Positions 43,934 to 52,723 are shown, counted from the stretch's first letter. The stretch is 64,000 nt of DNA from UBA4416 sp943362175 (GCA_943362175.1 CALRIU020000016.1:52433-116432); one strand, 5' to 3'. A program made the numbers and translations. The notes: generated from the letters alone by a model not told the origin.

Positions 43934-44779
43934 ATGGGTTGGTTTAAACGATTAAAAGAAGGCATTACCACTTCCACTACCGAAAAAAGGGAAACGCCTG
44001 AAGGTTTATGGTATAAATGCCCTTCCTGCAAAAAAATCCACACGGCGCAGGAACATAAGGCGCACCAGCATGTGTGCATCGACTGCGGATACCATGAGCG
44101 CATCGGAAGTGCCGAATATTTCGAGATTATTTTCGATGACAATGCTTTTACCGAGCTCCATGAAAACCTGGTAAGCGGCGATCCGCTTGAATTTACAGAT
44201 ACTAAAAAATACACCGACCGCCTTACCGATACCATTAAGAAATCGGGCCTGAAAGATGCGCTGCGCAGTGCATACGGAAAAGTAAACGGCCAGGACCTCG
44301 TGGTATGCTGTATGGACTTCGGCTTCATCGGCGGCTCTATGGGCAGCGTGGTGGGCGAAAAGATCTCCCGTTCTATTGATTTTTGCCTGCAGAATAAAAC
44401 ACCTTTGCTTATCATCTCCAAAACAGGTGGTGCCAGGATGCAGGAAGCTGCTTTCTCGCTCATGCAAATGGCTAAAACATCGGCCAAGCTATCGCTGATG
44501 GATAAAGCTGCCATTCCTTATATCTCATTATGTACCGACCCTACAACGGGCGGTGTAACGGCGAGCTATGCCATGCTGGGCGATCTCAACATTTCGGAGC
44601 CGGGCGCACTCATTGGCTTTGCCGGTCCGCGCGTGGTAAAAGAAACCATCGGTAAAGACCTGCCTAAAGGATTCCAGACGGCTGAGTTTGTTCTCGAGCA
44701 TGGCTTCCTGGATAAGATCATTGTACGCACCGAGCTCAAGGCCAAACTGGCGACTTTGCTCAGGATGTTCAAAAACTAA
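43934..44779 (+). CDS. accD: acetyl-CoA carboxylase carboxyltransferase subunit beta
   Basis: 281 residues. An N-terminal zinc ribbon has CPSC and CIDC pairs (about residues 30-55), followed by the crotonase-like carboxyltransferase fold with GSMGSVVGEKI, SKTGGARMQEA, and PTTGGVTASYAMLGD; GPRVVKETIG lies at the end. With AccA it transfers carbon dioxide from carboxybiotin to acetyl-CoA to give malonyl-CoA for fatty acids. accA is not in the window. It lies 89 bases after the aldolase and is followed by a terminator. Confidence 0.96.
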   Translation: MGWFKRLKEGITTSTTEKRETPEGLWYKCPSCKKIHTAQEHKAHQHVCIDCGYHERIGSAEYFEIIFDDNAFTELHENLVSGDPLEFTDTKKYTDRLTDTIKKSGLKDALRSAYGKVNGQDLVVCCMDFGFIGGSMGSVVGEKISRSIDFCLQNKTPLLIISKTGGARMQEAAFSLMQMAKTSAKLSLMDKAAIPYISLCTDPTTGGVTASYAMLGDLNISEPGALIGFAGPRVVKETIGKDLPKGFQTAEFVLEHGFLDKIIVRTELKAKLATLLRMFKN

Positions 44780-44807
44780 AATTCCTTTTTCTTAAAATCC
44801 AGATAGG

Positions 44808-44838
44808 GTCCCTGTTCCGTAAGTAACAGGGACTTTTT
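44808..44838 (+). terminator. intrinsic terminator of accD
   Basis: GTCCCTGTT pairs with AACAGGGAC around an eight-base loop, followed by five Ts. Confidence 0.85.
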
Positions 44839-44853
44839 AGTTTATCACCCCGC

Positions 44854-44883
44854 TTTCGCTTTACCTGATTTTTTCTATATTTG
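44854..44883 (+). promoter_or_regulatory. promoter before the redoxin-PAS-SpoIIE gene
   Basis: TTTC at 44854-44857 (one mismatch to TTTG) and TATATTTG at 44876-44883 with 18 bases between. The predicted start of transcription is about four bases before the ATG at 44891, so the message would be nearly leaderless. Confidence 0.55.
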
Positions 44884-44890
44884 AATAGAC

Positions 44891-47185
44891 ATGAAGAAGA
44901 TTCATCAAACCACCACCATGGCTGCCATCCTCACCGGCATAGCCATTGCTCTGCTGGCCCTGGGCTTTAGTGCAGTTCCGGCTATACTGGCCGTAGTGGC
45001 ATTTTTTGCAGCCCTGAGAGAGCTTCCCATTTACACAAGCACCTACCAGTTTGTGATGGTTACTGCTGCCTGCGTGGTTATTGGCTCTGCCATCGATCTG
45101 TCATACGGGCATTTCCCGCTCACAACGCTGGCCCTGCTGTTCTTTGCCTCTGTACCCGTCATCCGGATTGCCTTCTTCCCTGCTTTTTCCTACACCGGCT
45201 ACTCCTGGTTTGAACCTCTGATGACAGCACTCGGTATTAGCGCACTCGTTATTTCCAACCTGGTCTTTCACCACGATTGGACAGCCTGGGTACTTCCCTT
45301 GCCTGTTCTGTTATTCTGCATCGTATTTGCCTGGGGTACTACCAATGATAAGAACCAGCTGTTGAAGAGTGCCCGCGGCGGCTACCGGGTGCAAACGGGA
45401 AAACCTGCCAATGAGTTCGAGCTGCCTGACCAGGACGGGAACATGGTAAAGCTTTCCGATTTCAGGGATAAGCGCCACGTGCTGCTCATCTTCGTGCGTG
45501 GCGACTGGTGCCCGGGATGCCACATGATGCTAAGGACTTACGAAAAGAACAACAGTAAGTTCAAATCGAAGCATGTGCTGGTGATGGCCATTGGCCCGGA
45601 TCCGGTAGGCGTGAACCGGAATATGGTAGAAAAACTGGGCCTCGACTTCAAAGTATTATCTGATGAAGGACAGCGTACAGCAATGATCTACGGTGTGCAA
45701 CTCAAAGAATATGAAAACGCCTTTGCCGAAAAATATGAGGAAGGGATTCCTCTCCCGGCTTCCTTTCTCATTGATAAGAACGGAATTGTGCGTTATGTAT
45801 CGAGGCCGGACAAAGTAGGTGAATTTTTAAATCCCTCGCTCATTTTCCCGATTGTGGAACAGCTCGACGGCTCTTTCCGCCACCAAAACGAAACACCGTC
45901 CACAGAACAGACGTCAGCAAAGAGCTCCAGCGTGAGCAAGGAAGAATTAAAAGATTTTGAGAATACCATCAGTACGCTAAAAAAAGAGCTGAGCCGTTAC
46001 CAGAGCATCATTGAGCAGGCCAACGACGCAATGATCGTAATTGACATCGTAGACGGGAAGATCCATCAGAGCAATCCGAGTGCTGCGGCCCTGCTGGGCT
46101 ACGGCCGCGAAGAGCTGGAAAAGCTAACCCTGTTCAATCTGCAACCGGCGGAATTTCTGAACGAAAGCTCGAAAATTGTAGCCGATGTTTGGGAAAAAGG
46201 CGGGCTCATTTACACGGACATTCCTTTTGTAACCAAATCGGGAGAGCTGATTCCGGTGGAATGCTCGGCGAAGGTTGCTCCCTTTGAAGGCCGTCCTGCC
46301 ATTGTGATCTATGCGCGCGATATCCGTGAGCGCCTGAAACTGGAACGCGAGATCAACGAGCAGCGCAAGATGATCGACGAAAAAAACAAAGACATTACCG
46401 ACAGTATTGAGTATTCCAAACGTATCCAGCGTTCCATCTTCATCGACCAGGAAAAGCTGAAACTACATGCCCCGGATTCTTTTATCCTCTTCAAACCACG
46501 CGATGTGGTGAGTGGTGATTTTTATTGGTTTTGCAATTACGAGATCAAACACGACATCACTTCTTCCACAGGATACCATTACCGGGAAGGTTCACACATA
46601 TTGGTGGTAGCAGCTGTAGACTGTACCGGGCATGGCGTGCCGGGCGCTTTCATGAGCATCATTGGAAACACCTTGCTCAACAGCATGACATTGGATTCGG
46701 CCGGAACGACACTGGATTATGTGAATACAGAGTTGAAGAAAAGCCTGAACAAAAACAGTGAAGATATTCCCCTGCGTGATGGCATGGACATAGGCTTATG
46801 TTATTTCGATATGGAGCAAAAGCGCCTTGAGTTTGCAGGTGCCAATAACCCGGCTTATATTGTCCGTAACGGAAAGCTCATTGTGTTGGCTGCCGATAAA
46901 CAACCCATCACTGCTTCCACGGATGTGATTGCTCAACCCTTTACGACACAGGTATTTGAGCTGCAGCAGGGCGATATGATCTATCTGTTCACAGATGGTT
47001 TTGCCGACCAATTCGGCGGGGAAAAAGGAAAGAAATTCATGTACAAGCGTTTTAAGGAAACCTTGCTGGAATTACAGCATAAACCGATGGAGCAGCAAAA
47101 GGATTTACTCAATGCTATTTTTGAAGCGTGGAAAGGCGGGCTTGAGCAGGTGGACGATGTGCTGGTGATCGGCATCAGGGTGTAG
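44891..47185 (+). CDS. membrane redoxin-PAS-SpoIIE phosphatase fusion
   Basis: 764 residues. Four to five membrane helices (about 10-150) lead to a peroxiredoxin/AhpC-TSA-like redoxin domain (about 168-330) with DWCPGCHMM, cysteines 207 and 210; then a coiled coil (about 350-370), a PAS domain (about 370-480, AMIVIDIVDGKIHQSNPSAAALLGY), a linker with DITDSIEYSKRIQ, and a SpoIIE/PP2C phosphatase (about 525-764) with Asp543, Asp577, Asp702 and Asp755-756 intact. The C-terminal 60 residues closely match the propeller phosphatase at 37381. A redox-sensing phosphatase acting on SiaC is the simplest model (inference). The last helix end and positive residues suggest the redoxin faces the cytoplasm, unproven. 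Confidence 0.9.
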   Translation: MKKIHQTTTMAAILTGIAIALLALGFSAVPAILAVVAFFAALRELPIYTSTYQFVMVTAACVVIGSAIDLSYGHFPLTTLALLFFASVPVIRIAFFPAFSYTGYSWFEPLMTALGISALVISNLVFHHDWTAWVLPLPVLLFCIVFAWGTTNDKNQLLKSARGGYRVQTGKPANEFELPDQDGNMVKLSDFRDKRHVLLIFVRGDWCPGCHMMLRTYEKNNSKFKSKHVLVMAIGPDPVGVNRNMVEKLGLDFKVLSDEGQRTAMIYGVQLKEYENAFAEKYEEGIPLPASFLIDKNGIVRYVSRPDKVGEFLNPSLIFPIVEQLDGSFRHQNETPSTEQTSAKSSSVSKEELKDFENTISTLKKELSRYQSIIEQANDAMIVIDIVDGKIHQSNPSAAALLGYGREELEKLTLFNLQPAEFLNESSKIVADVWEKGGLIYTDIPFVTKSGELIPVECSAKVAPFEGRPAIVIYARDIRERLKLEREINEQRKMIDEKNKDITDSIEYSKRIQRSIFIDQEKLKLHAPDSFILFKPRDVVSGDFYWFCNYEIKHDITSSTGYHYREGSHILVVAAVDCTGHGVPGAFMSIIGNTLLNSMTLDSAGTTLDYVNTELKKSLNKNSEDIPLRDGMDIGLCYFDMEQKRLEFAGANNPAYIVRNGKLIVLAADKQPITASTDVIAQPFTTQVFELQQGDMIYLFTDGFADQFGGEKGKKFMYKRFKETLLELQHKPMEQQKDLLNAIFEAWKGGLEQVDDVLVIGIRV

Positions 47186-47196
47186 AATTTCCTAAG

Positions 47197-47222
47197 CCCT
47201 GTTGGTGATAACACCAACAGGG
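47197..47222 (+). terminator. hairpin after the redoxin phosphatase gene
   Basis: CCCTGTTGGTG and CACCAACAGGG form an 11-bp perfect stem with an ATAA loop, about 12 bases after the stop. No T-tract follows, so termination strength is uncertain; it may be a transcript-end stabiliser. Confidence 0.5.
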
Positions 47223-47370
47223 ACGTAGAAAAACTCCTGCTCCACAGGATTTGGAATCCTGCGGCTACAAAAAAATCCATGCTTGTTAAAAGCCATTCGG
47301 TCAGAAAAGATTAATTGAGTATACGGTAAGTTAGTATAGCAATTTAAAGGAAAAGTTATGAGGCCCCAAG

Positions 47371-47895
47371 CTACCTTCCCCTGCTCCTTTTTCTCCTCAA
47401 CGTGGCTTCGCTCACCGGCGGGTTGTATTTAGCAAATGGCAGCTTAAGACCAAGAGTAAGCTCTTTAAGAATGCTATTGATTTGTTCAGGCTTCTTACTA
47501 TAAATTACCAGCAGCTTTTTGTTATGCTGCTCATTCAACAGCATGATCTTTACACTTTGGTTATTCCTTTTTCCTGTAAAAGGCATCTGCGGCAGATCAG
47601 TGGTACCTGTGAGCATCACTCCCTGAACCGAAACGTATGTATATTCTTTGTAAGACTGCCACTTCCCAAACTTGAAAAACAACAGGCGGTAATATTCCCG
47701 GTATAATTGCTTTTCAAGGTTGAATTCAATTCCGGTAAAGCAAAACGCTACACTCAGGATCAGGACACCAAATACACCGATAAGCCAAAACTCCGTAAAC
47801 AGCCGTGTGGCAAGTGCGAAACCGAACAAGCCGCCGAAGATCATCACACCTAAGGGCGTCAAAGAGCCTCTCGGCACAACCAATTTACCTGCCAT
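47371..47895 (-). CDS. small membrane protein at the end of the polysaccharide operon
   Basis: 174 residues with two hydrophobic segments near the N-terminus (GVMIFGGLFGFALATRLF, WLIGVFGVLILSVAFCF), then a beta-rich PH-like or DUF region (SYKEYTYVSVQGVML) and a basic C-terminal tail (LRRKRSRGR). I do not recognise the family. Its ATG directly abuts the stop of the O-antigen-ligase-like gene (TAAATG), so the two are coupled. It may be an accessory of polysaccharide assembly. Confidence 0.7.
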   Translation of the reverse strand: MAGKLVVPRGSLTPLGVMIFGGLFGFALATRLFTEFWLIGVFGVLILSVAFCFTGIEFNLEKQLYREYYRLLFFKFGKWQSYKEYTYVSVQGVMLTGTTDLPQMPFTGKRNNQSVKIMLLNEQHNKKLLVIYSKKPEQINSILKELTLGLKLPFAKYNPPVSEATLRRKRSRGR

Positions 47896-49365
47896 TTATA
47901 AAGAGGTATTAGATGTTTCTTTCTCCACCTGCTTCTTATGGTACAGATCAATGCACAACAAAATAGCGAGGAATCCCCAGAAAGGCACGGAGGCCTTATC
48001 ACTGTCGAGGAAGTTATTGAGGAAACCATGCACAAAATAAGTGCTGATGCCCATCACAATGGAAATTGTAAATATTTTCAGCGACCGGTCTTTGATCTCA
48101 TACACCAGCCTGTAGCCCAGGTGCATGGTATAAAACACCAGCGCGATCACCACCAGCAAGCCGCCGAGCAATCCCTGCTCGCTCATCGGGCCGAGGTATT
48201 CGCTATGCGCATTTCCCTTATTGCCGAAGTTGGTAGAGATCTCGGTAATCAAACCGCTTTTCTGGTAAGGCGCATAGAGGAACTGGTAAGTTCCGGGACC
48301 TGTGCCCAAATAGGGATAATCCTGGAAGATGCTGAGGGCAGAGCTCCAGCGGTTCAAACGCTCCATGTTCGATACATCGGTAGAGATGTTCGTCATGGAC
48401 TCGATATTAGCTGCAAAATCACCATCCGAATCGGTATTGTTCCTTCCCAGGATCATCAGGATCTCCGACTGAAAGGAGAGGAACACGACAATGACGGTGA
48501 ACAGCGTGACAATAATCGTCCGGAATTTAATCTTTAGGATAAATGTAGCCAGCACGCAAAGAGAAACTGCGAGACTCAGCCAACCGGCGCGCGCATAAGA
48601 CACCACAATGGAAATTAAAAAGATACCCAGCAAGCCCAGGCATAGTACTTTCACGAAAAAGGAGATATTACGCATCAGCAGCATGCCCCCCATTACCGGA
48701 ATGAACATGGCCAGCACAGCGCCGTAAGCCGTGTGGTCGTTGTAGAAAGGCGAGACAATCCAGTCGGCGGTCTTTTCATCGAAGCCATAAGCCGCATGCC
48801 GTACCGTGGTAATAATGGCTACAATGGCCAGGGCCACGGCATAGCAAAGCAGATATACTTTAATGGAATTGAAATTTTTAAAAATGCAGGAAGCGATAAA
48901 ATAACAGGAAACCAGGAACCAGGTCCGCGACAAAATATACTTGAGCGATACCACCGGCAATTCGCTGGTGAGCGTGGTGAGCGCCATCCACGACAGCTGC
49001 ACGAGGATAATGATGGTGAGCGGGTGGCTGACAACTTCGCGGGCCGTAACCCCACTACTCCACTGGTTCAATAAATACAACAAGGTGAGGCCGATCATCA
49101 AAGGCTCCGATGGCAGGCTCAGGTTGAGCCCATCCGACATGCCCAGCTCCTTTAAGGTAATGGCCAGCGGCGTACAGAAGGCCATGAGGTACATCACCTT
49201 TTCGATATCGGTAATGGCCAGCAGGATGACCAGCAAACACAGCGGGATCAGGTTGAAGGCGTAGAACATGCCTCTGTCGAACAGGAACACATAGGTATTG
49301 AGCAGTATATAGGATACTACGATTAAATAGAACGCCTTTGTGTATGTCAGCTTCAGCAAACGCAC
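47896..49365 (-). CDS. O-antigen ligase / Wzy_C family membrane protein
   Basis: 489 residues with about twelve membrane helices and a large hydrophilic loop at about 325-390 containing NAHSEYLGPMSEQGLLGG, where the conserved His and the 'HNxyL'-type region of the Wzy_C/WaaL family lie. Members either ligate polysaccharide to lipid A core or polymerise repeat units. The gene order flippase, Wzz-like, this gene suggests a Wzx/Wzy-type polysaccharide route, with this as polymerase or ligase. Six bases downstream of wzz. Confidence 0.85.
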   Translation of the reverse strand: MRLLKLTYTKAFYLIVVSYILLNTYVFLFDRGMFYAFNLIPLCLLVILLAITDIEKVMYLMAFCTPLAITLKELGMSDGLNLSLPSEPLMIGLTLLYLLNQWSSGVTAREVVSHPLTIIILVQLSWMALTTLTSELPVVSLKYILSRTWFLVSCYFIASCIFKNFNSIKVYLLCYAVALAIVAIITTVRHAAYGFDEKTADWIVSPFYNDHTAYGAVLAMFIPVMGGMLLMRNISFFVKVLCLGLLGIFLISIVVSYARAGWLSLAVSLCVLATFILKIKFRTIIVTLFTVIVVFLSFQSEILMILGRNNTDSDGDFAANIESMTNISTDVSNMERLNRWSSALSIFQDYPYLGTGPGTYQFLYAPYQKSGLITEISTNFGNKGNAHSEYLGPMSEQGLLGGLLVVIALVFYTMHLGYRLVYEIKDRSLKIFTISIVMGISTYFVHGFLNNFLDSDKASVPFWGFLAILLCIDLYHKKQVEKETSNTSL

Positions 49366-49371
49366 GCTTCC

Positions 49372-50409
49372 TTAAAGGTTTTCGTCTTTCGACTGGCTTA
49401 CCACCTGGTTCTTGATCTCCACCAGCTTGTCGGCAAACAACAGGAACAGCAAAGCCAGAAGGAAAGCAGAGAAGGTAGAAACGATCACGATCAGCGCACG
49501 CACCGGCTTGGCTTTTTTCTCGTTCCGTTGTGCTCTGTCTACCACAAACTTGGAGGGCAATTGTTTGTTTAAGTTCACAAAAGCCTCATCGTATTTTCCT
49601 TTGATCACCGGGTATTTGAAACGGTATTTTTTCAATTTCTCCGTCAGGTCCACAAAGGCCATTCCGTATTTTTCGAGAGTATCAAGCTTTCCTTTCAGTT
49701 GCGATTTGGCACGTTCATCGCCATTGGCAACAGCCTTCGCCATTTCTTTGGAGTAGGCCTTCATTTCACTCTTATAGTCCAGGATGCCCAGCTCGCGCAG
49801 CACCTGGACACTGTCTTCCATTTCCGCTACATTTTTGAGGTAATTGTTATACTCTTCCTCAACAATCGCAAAGGCCTCTTTGGCAACTTCCCTCGTCATC
49901 CGGTGTTTCACGCTATCGGCATACTCCACAATGGAATTGGCAATCTTGGCGGCCCTGTCCGACTGGTAATCATACACATCGATGCGGATCGATACATAAT
50001 CCGTACGCTTAAACGATACCATTTCATTCCATTTCAAATTCAGGTAATGCGCCGTGAGGTCATTGTCGCGCGGAATTTTCCAGGCGGTGTAAAGGTCGTA
50101 CTGCTTCGCCGCCATTTCCCTGATCTCTACTGAATTCAGGATCTGTAACAGTTTTTCCGCATCGTCTTCATCGCCCAGCTCCATGTAATCTTCCTGGTTA
50201 CCGGCATTTTGCTCTACCAGCAATTTAGCCACCGAGAAGGTACGCGAGGGAAAAATAATGGCAGTGGCCTTGTATTGCGGCGAAATAATAAAAGAGGCAA
50301 TAACCGACAAGACAGCGGCGCTTAGCGTCACGATAATGAGCGGCTTCCTCCATTTGTAGATCTTGGCCAGCAGCTTGATCGTTTCTTTATTCAGGTTAAT
50401 TGGAGTCAT
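49372..50409 (-). CDS. Wzz-like chain-length determinant protein
   Basis: 345 residues with two membrane helices (about 25-44 and 307-327) flanking a mostly helical periplasmic domain with coiled-coil character (about 165-265). This two-helix plan is typical of polysaccharide co-polymerases. No kinase domain is attached. It would set the chain length of a polysaccharide with the Wzx/Wzy proteins beside it. Fifteen bases downstream of the flippase gene. Confidence 0.85.
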   Translation of the reverse strand: MTPINLNKETIKLLAKIYKWRKPLIIVTLSAAVLSVIASFIISPQYKATAIIFPSRTFSVAKLLVEQNAGNQEDYMELGDEDDAEKLLQILNSVEIREMAAKQYDLYTAWKIPRDNDLTAHYLNLKWNEMVSFKRTDYVSIRIDVYDYQSDRAAKIANSIVEYADSVKHRMTREVAKEAFAIVEEEYNNYLKNVAEMEDSVQVLRELGILDYKSEMKAYSKEMAKAVANGDERAKSQLKGKLDTLEKYGMAFVDLTEKLKKYRFKYPVIKGKYDEAFVNLNKQLPSKFVVDRAQRNEKKAKPVRALIVIVSTFSAFLLALLFLLFADKLVEIKNQVVSQSKDENL

Positions 50410-50424
50410 TTGAACAGGGATGGA

Positions 50425-51879
50425 TTATTTGAATTTGATGAATTTATAAATGGATCTGAGACTTAAAAGCCCCGACACGAAAGCCCAGAGGCCGCAGAAG
50501 ACGCACATCACCGCAAAGTTGATGAGCCAGCTGCCCGTGAGCGTGCGGGAGAACAGGTTAAAGCCGATGATGCCTGTAATGAACACAACGAGCGATAAGA
50601 TCAGCTTCGTGTTGAAGTGAAATTTAAAGATCTTCACTGAAAAATAGATCTGGATGCCGGCAATAAAAAACTGGGTGATAAGGCTGGAATACGCGCTGCC
50701 TAAGGCTTTGTAATCCGGGATCAGCACAAAGTTCAGGACCAGGTTAAGGCAAATCCCTACGAAGGAGGTAATGTTCAGCTGTTTCAGATTTCCGTTGGCC
50801 GTGAGTAAGGTACCGAATATATAAGTGGCGGAAATGGCTGTGTAACATAGCATCAGGATACTGAACTCACGGTAGGAATCGGAGATCTGGCCGGGCTTCA
50901 CATGATTGATGAGGCCGGAGATTTCCTGCGCATAAAAGAAACAACCGAAAGAGATGACCAGCGCCGGGGCGATCAGTAAAATAAAGGAGGTCTTAACGAT
51001 CTGCTCAACGTTTTCCTTATGCTTGATCATACGACTGAAAATCGGGATCAGCTGAATGGAGAACAGGTAAGGAATCATATTCCCGGCCTCCAGCAAGCGG
51101 AAGCCTTTGGCATAAATGCCGGCCTGTTCCGAGCCTTCCGTGTCCGGCAGAAGGGATCCGAGCATCACGCTATCCAGGCGGTTGTAGAAGGTCATTAACA
51201 ACACCAGCACGGCAAAAGGAAAACTCTGCTTCAGGATCATCACACTGAAAGGAAAATTCCAGGTGAGCCTGAAATGCCTGGTTTTATGGTACACCGTGCC
51301 AAAGGCGATGATCGCGGTAATCAGGTAACCAATGGTTTGGGCATATACAAACGACATAATATCAACCTCCAGACCGAACCAACGCGCCAGCAGGATCAGG
51401 CAGAGAGTCGTCATAATAAGCCGGTCGGCCACAGAAACGAAGCTGTCTGTTTTAAACAAATGCAATCCTAAAAGGCTGGATCGCAGGTAGAGCGTCATGC
51501 TGATGAGGAATTGATTCAGCGCCAGGATAGAAAGCAGCTTCATGTAGCGGAAATCGTAGCCCAGCACCAGCCCGAGAATGATGGTTACCAAAAAGTAAAC
51601 AAGGCCTAAGCCCAGCTTAAGGGTAAAGAGGCTGCTGAAATGCTTGGTCAACAGATGGTTATTCTGGGCAATGTTCTTGTTGTTGAACTGCGTGACCCCG
51701 AAATCCAGGAGAATATTGAGGAGGAAGGAAAAATTGAACAGGATGGCATATTCTCCGTAACTGACGTTTCCTACCGCATTTTGTACTGCCGGTTCAATGC
51801 CCAATGGCCAGAAAGGCTTAATCAGCAGGTTCAGGATGATCAGAAATGCAATATTTGTAACAAATTTCTTCTGTTGCAT
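50425..51879 (-). CDS. polysaccharide flippase (Wzx/MATE-like)
   Basis: 484 residues from the ATG at 51879, chosen because a -7 promoter element lies just upstream and the longer frame to 51981 adds a low-hydrophobicity stretch. About twelve to fourteen membrane helices; family features include NIAFLIILNLLIKPFWPLGI at the start and a central stretch KQSFPFAVLVLLMTFYNRLDSVMLGSLL. It should flip an undecaprenyl-linked repeat unit across the inner membrane. First gene of a four-gene operon (flippase, wzz, ligase/polymerase, small membrane protein) without glycosyltransferases here. Confidence 0.87.
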   Translation of the reverse strand: MQQKKFVTNIAFLIILNLLIKPFWPLGIEPAVQNAVGNVSYGEYAILFNFSFLLNILLDFGVTQFNNKNIAQNNHLLTKHFSSLFTLKLGLGLVYFLVTIILGLVLGYDFRYMKLLSILALNQFLISMTLYLRSSLLGLHLFKTDSFVSVADRLIMTTLCLILLARWFGLEVDIMSFVYAQTIGYLITAIIAFGTVYHKTRHFRLTWNFPFSVMILKQSFPFAVLVLLMTFYNRLDSVMLGSLLPDTEGSEQAGIYAKGFRLLEAGNMIPYLFSIQLIPIFSRMIKHKENVEQIVKTSFILLIAPALVISFGCFFYAQEISGLINHVKPGQISDSYREFSILMLCYTAISATYIFGTLLTANGNLKQLNITSFVGICLNLVLNFVLIPDYKALGSAYSSLITQFFIAGIQIYFSVKIFKFHFNTKLILSLVVFITGIIGFNLFSRTLTGSWLINFAVMCVFCGLWAFVSGLLSLRSIYKFIKFK

Positions 51880-51899
51880 AAAACCCTTTGGGCAAACAG

Positions 51900-51907
51900 C
51901 AAATATA
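51900..51907 (-). promoter_or_regulatory. -7 promoter element of the flippase operon (TATATTTG)
   Basis: On the minus strand TATATTTG matches TAnnTTTG. It lies about 20 bases before the ATG at 51879 and supports that start over an upstream one. No clear TTTG at -33. Confidence 0.5.
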
Positions 51908-51996
51908 TTATTTTTTTGGCTGTAGACTGTTAAGAAAGCGGTGTTTTTAGGAAATGTAAATGCTTGTTTCTTAGTGATCATACAAAACTTTTTAGA

Positions 51997-52004
51997 TAGT
52001 TTTG
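51997..52004 (+). promoter_or_regulatory. -7 promoter element before msrB (TAGTTTTG)
   Basis: TAGTTTTG matches TAnnTTTG; the leader before 52066 would be about 58 bases. Confidence 0.4.
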
Positions 52005-52065
52005 GGTTCTATTTAACGCAAAGGCTCCGCTTTTATTACGGTGCCCCAAAACAATAGCTAAAACG

Positions 52066-52476
52066 ATGACATCTATGGACACATCCTATCATAAAAGCGA
52101 GGAAGAATGGAGGCAGCAGCTTCCACCCGATCAGTACCATGTATTAAGGGAAAAGGGCACCGAAAGGCCCTTTACCGGAAAGTATAACCTGCATTTCGAA
52201 AAAGGCATATATACATGCGCCGGCTGCGGCTATGAGCTGTTCGACGACTCCCGGAAATTTGAGTCGCACTGCGGCTGGCCGAGCTTTGATGCCGAGCTGG
52301 GTTCCGGCGACAGGATTAAAAAGGTCCGCGATACCACCTTTGGGATGATCCGTACCGAAATTGTGTGCGCCCGTTGCGGCGGCCATTTAGGGCATCTCTT
52401 CGACGATGGCCCAACGGAAACCGGGCAGCGCTACTGCGTCAATTCCCTGAGCATCGGTTTCGAGCCGGAGAAGTAA
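52066..52476 (+). CDS. msrB: peptide-methionine (R)-S-oxide reductase MsrB
   Basis: 136 residues. Reduces methionine-R-sulfoxide in proteins using a catalytic Cys in GQRYCVNS; the structural zinc pairs CAGC (about residue 48) and CARC (about 98) are present. HCGWPSFDAEL and GGHLGHLFDDGP are the family's central motifs. No MsrA domain is fused. The start is the ATG at 52066; an ATG three codons later is possible. Single gene. Confidence 0.96.
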   Translation: MTSMDTSYHKSEEEWRQQLPPDQYHVLREKGTERPFTGKYNLHFEKGIYTCAGCGYELFDDSRKFESHCGWPSFDAELGSGDRIKKVRDTTFGMIRTEIVCARCGGHLGHLFDDGPTETGQRYCVNSLSIGFEPEK

Positions 52477-52554
52477 AAGAGACGCGGGCTAAAAGTAGTG
52501 AGTATTGAGAAAAAGGGTGTCGGTTACTGAAGGCTTCAAAACACATCGTTTATG

Positions 52555-52605
52555 TCACTTCGAGGGCCTCAGTCAACGAATGCTGGCTTCGGGAGCCTCA
52601 GCCAC
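52555..52605. repeat. CTTCGAGGGCCTCAG-type tandem element
   Basis: CTTCGAGGGCCTCAG and CTTCGGGAGCCTCAG lie 30 bases apart as imperfect direct repeats. They resemble the dispersed elements at 2028 and 11529. Immediately downstream is a terminator. Confidence 0.4.
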
Positions 52606-52620
52606 CATCCAAAAACAAAA

Positions 52621-52650
52621 AATCCCTTACGGTCATGTAAGGGATTTTTA
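52621..52650. terminator. bidirectional terminator between msrB and the TPR operon
   Basis: AATCCCTTAC pairs with GTAAGGGATT around GGTCAT, with an A-rich left side and T-rich right side, so it can act for both convergent transcripts (msrB on plus, TPR genes on minus). Confidence 0.85.
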
Positions 52651-52723
52651 TTTCATGCTATTAGAAAGGAGCAAAGTATTGAGATGAACAAATCTCTCTA
52701 CTTAATACTCATGGCTCAATACT

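Noticed and set aside
51880..51981. Extended N-terminus of the flippase
   Set aside because: A good -7 element lies within this stretch and the added residues lack hydrophobic character.
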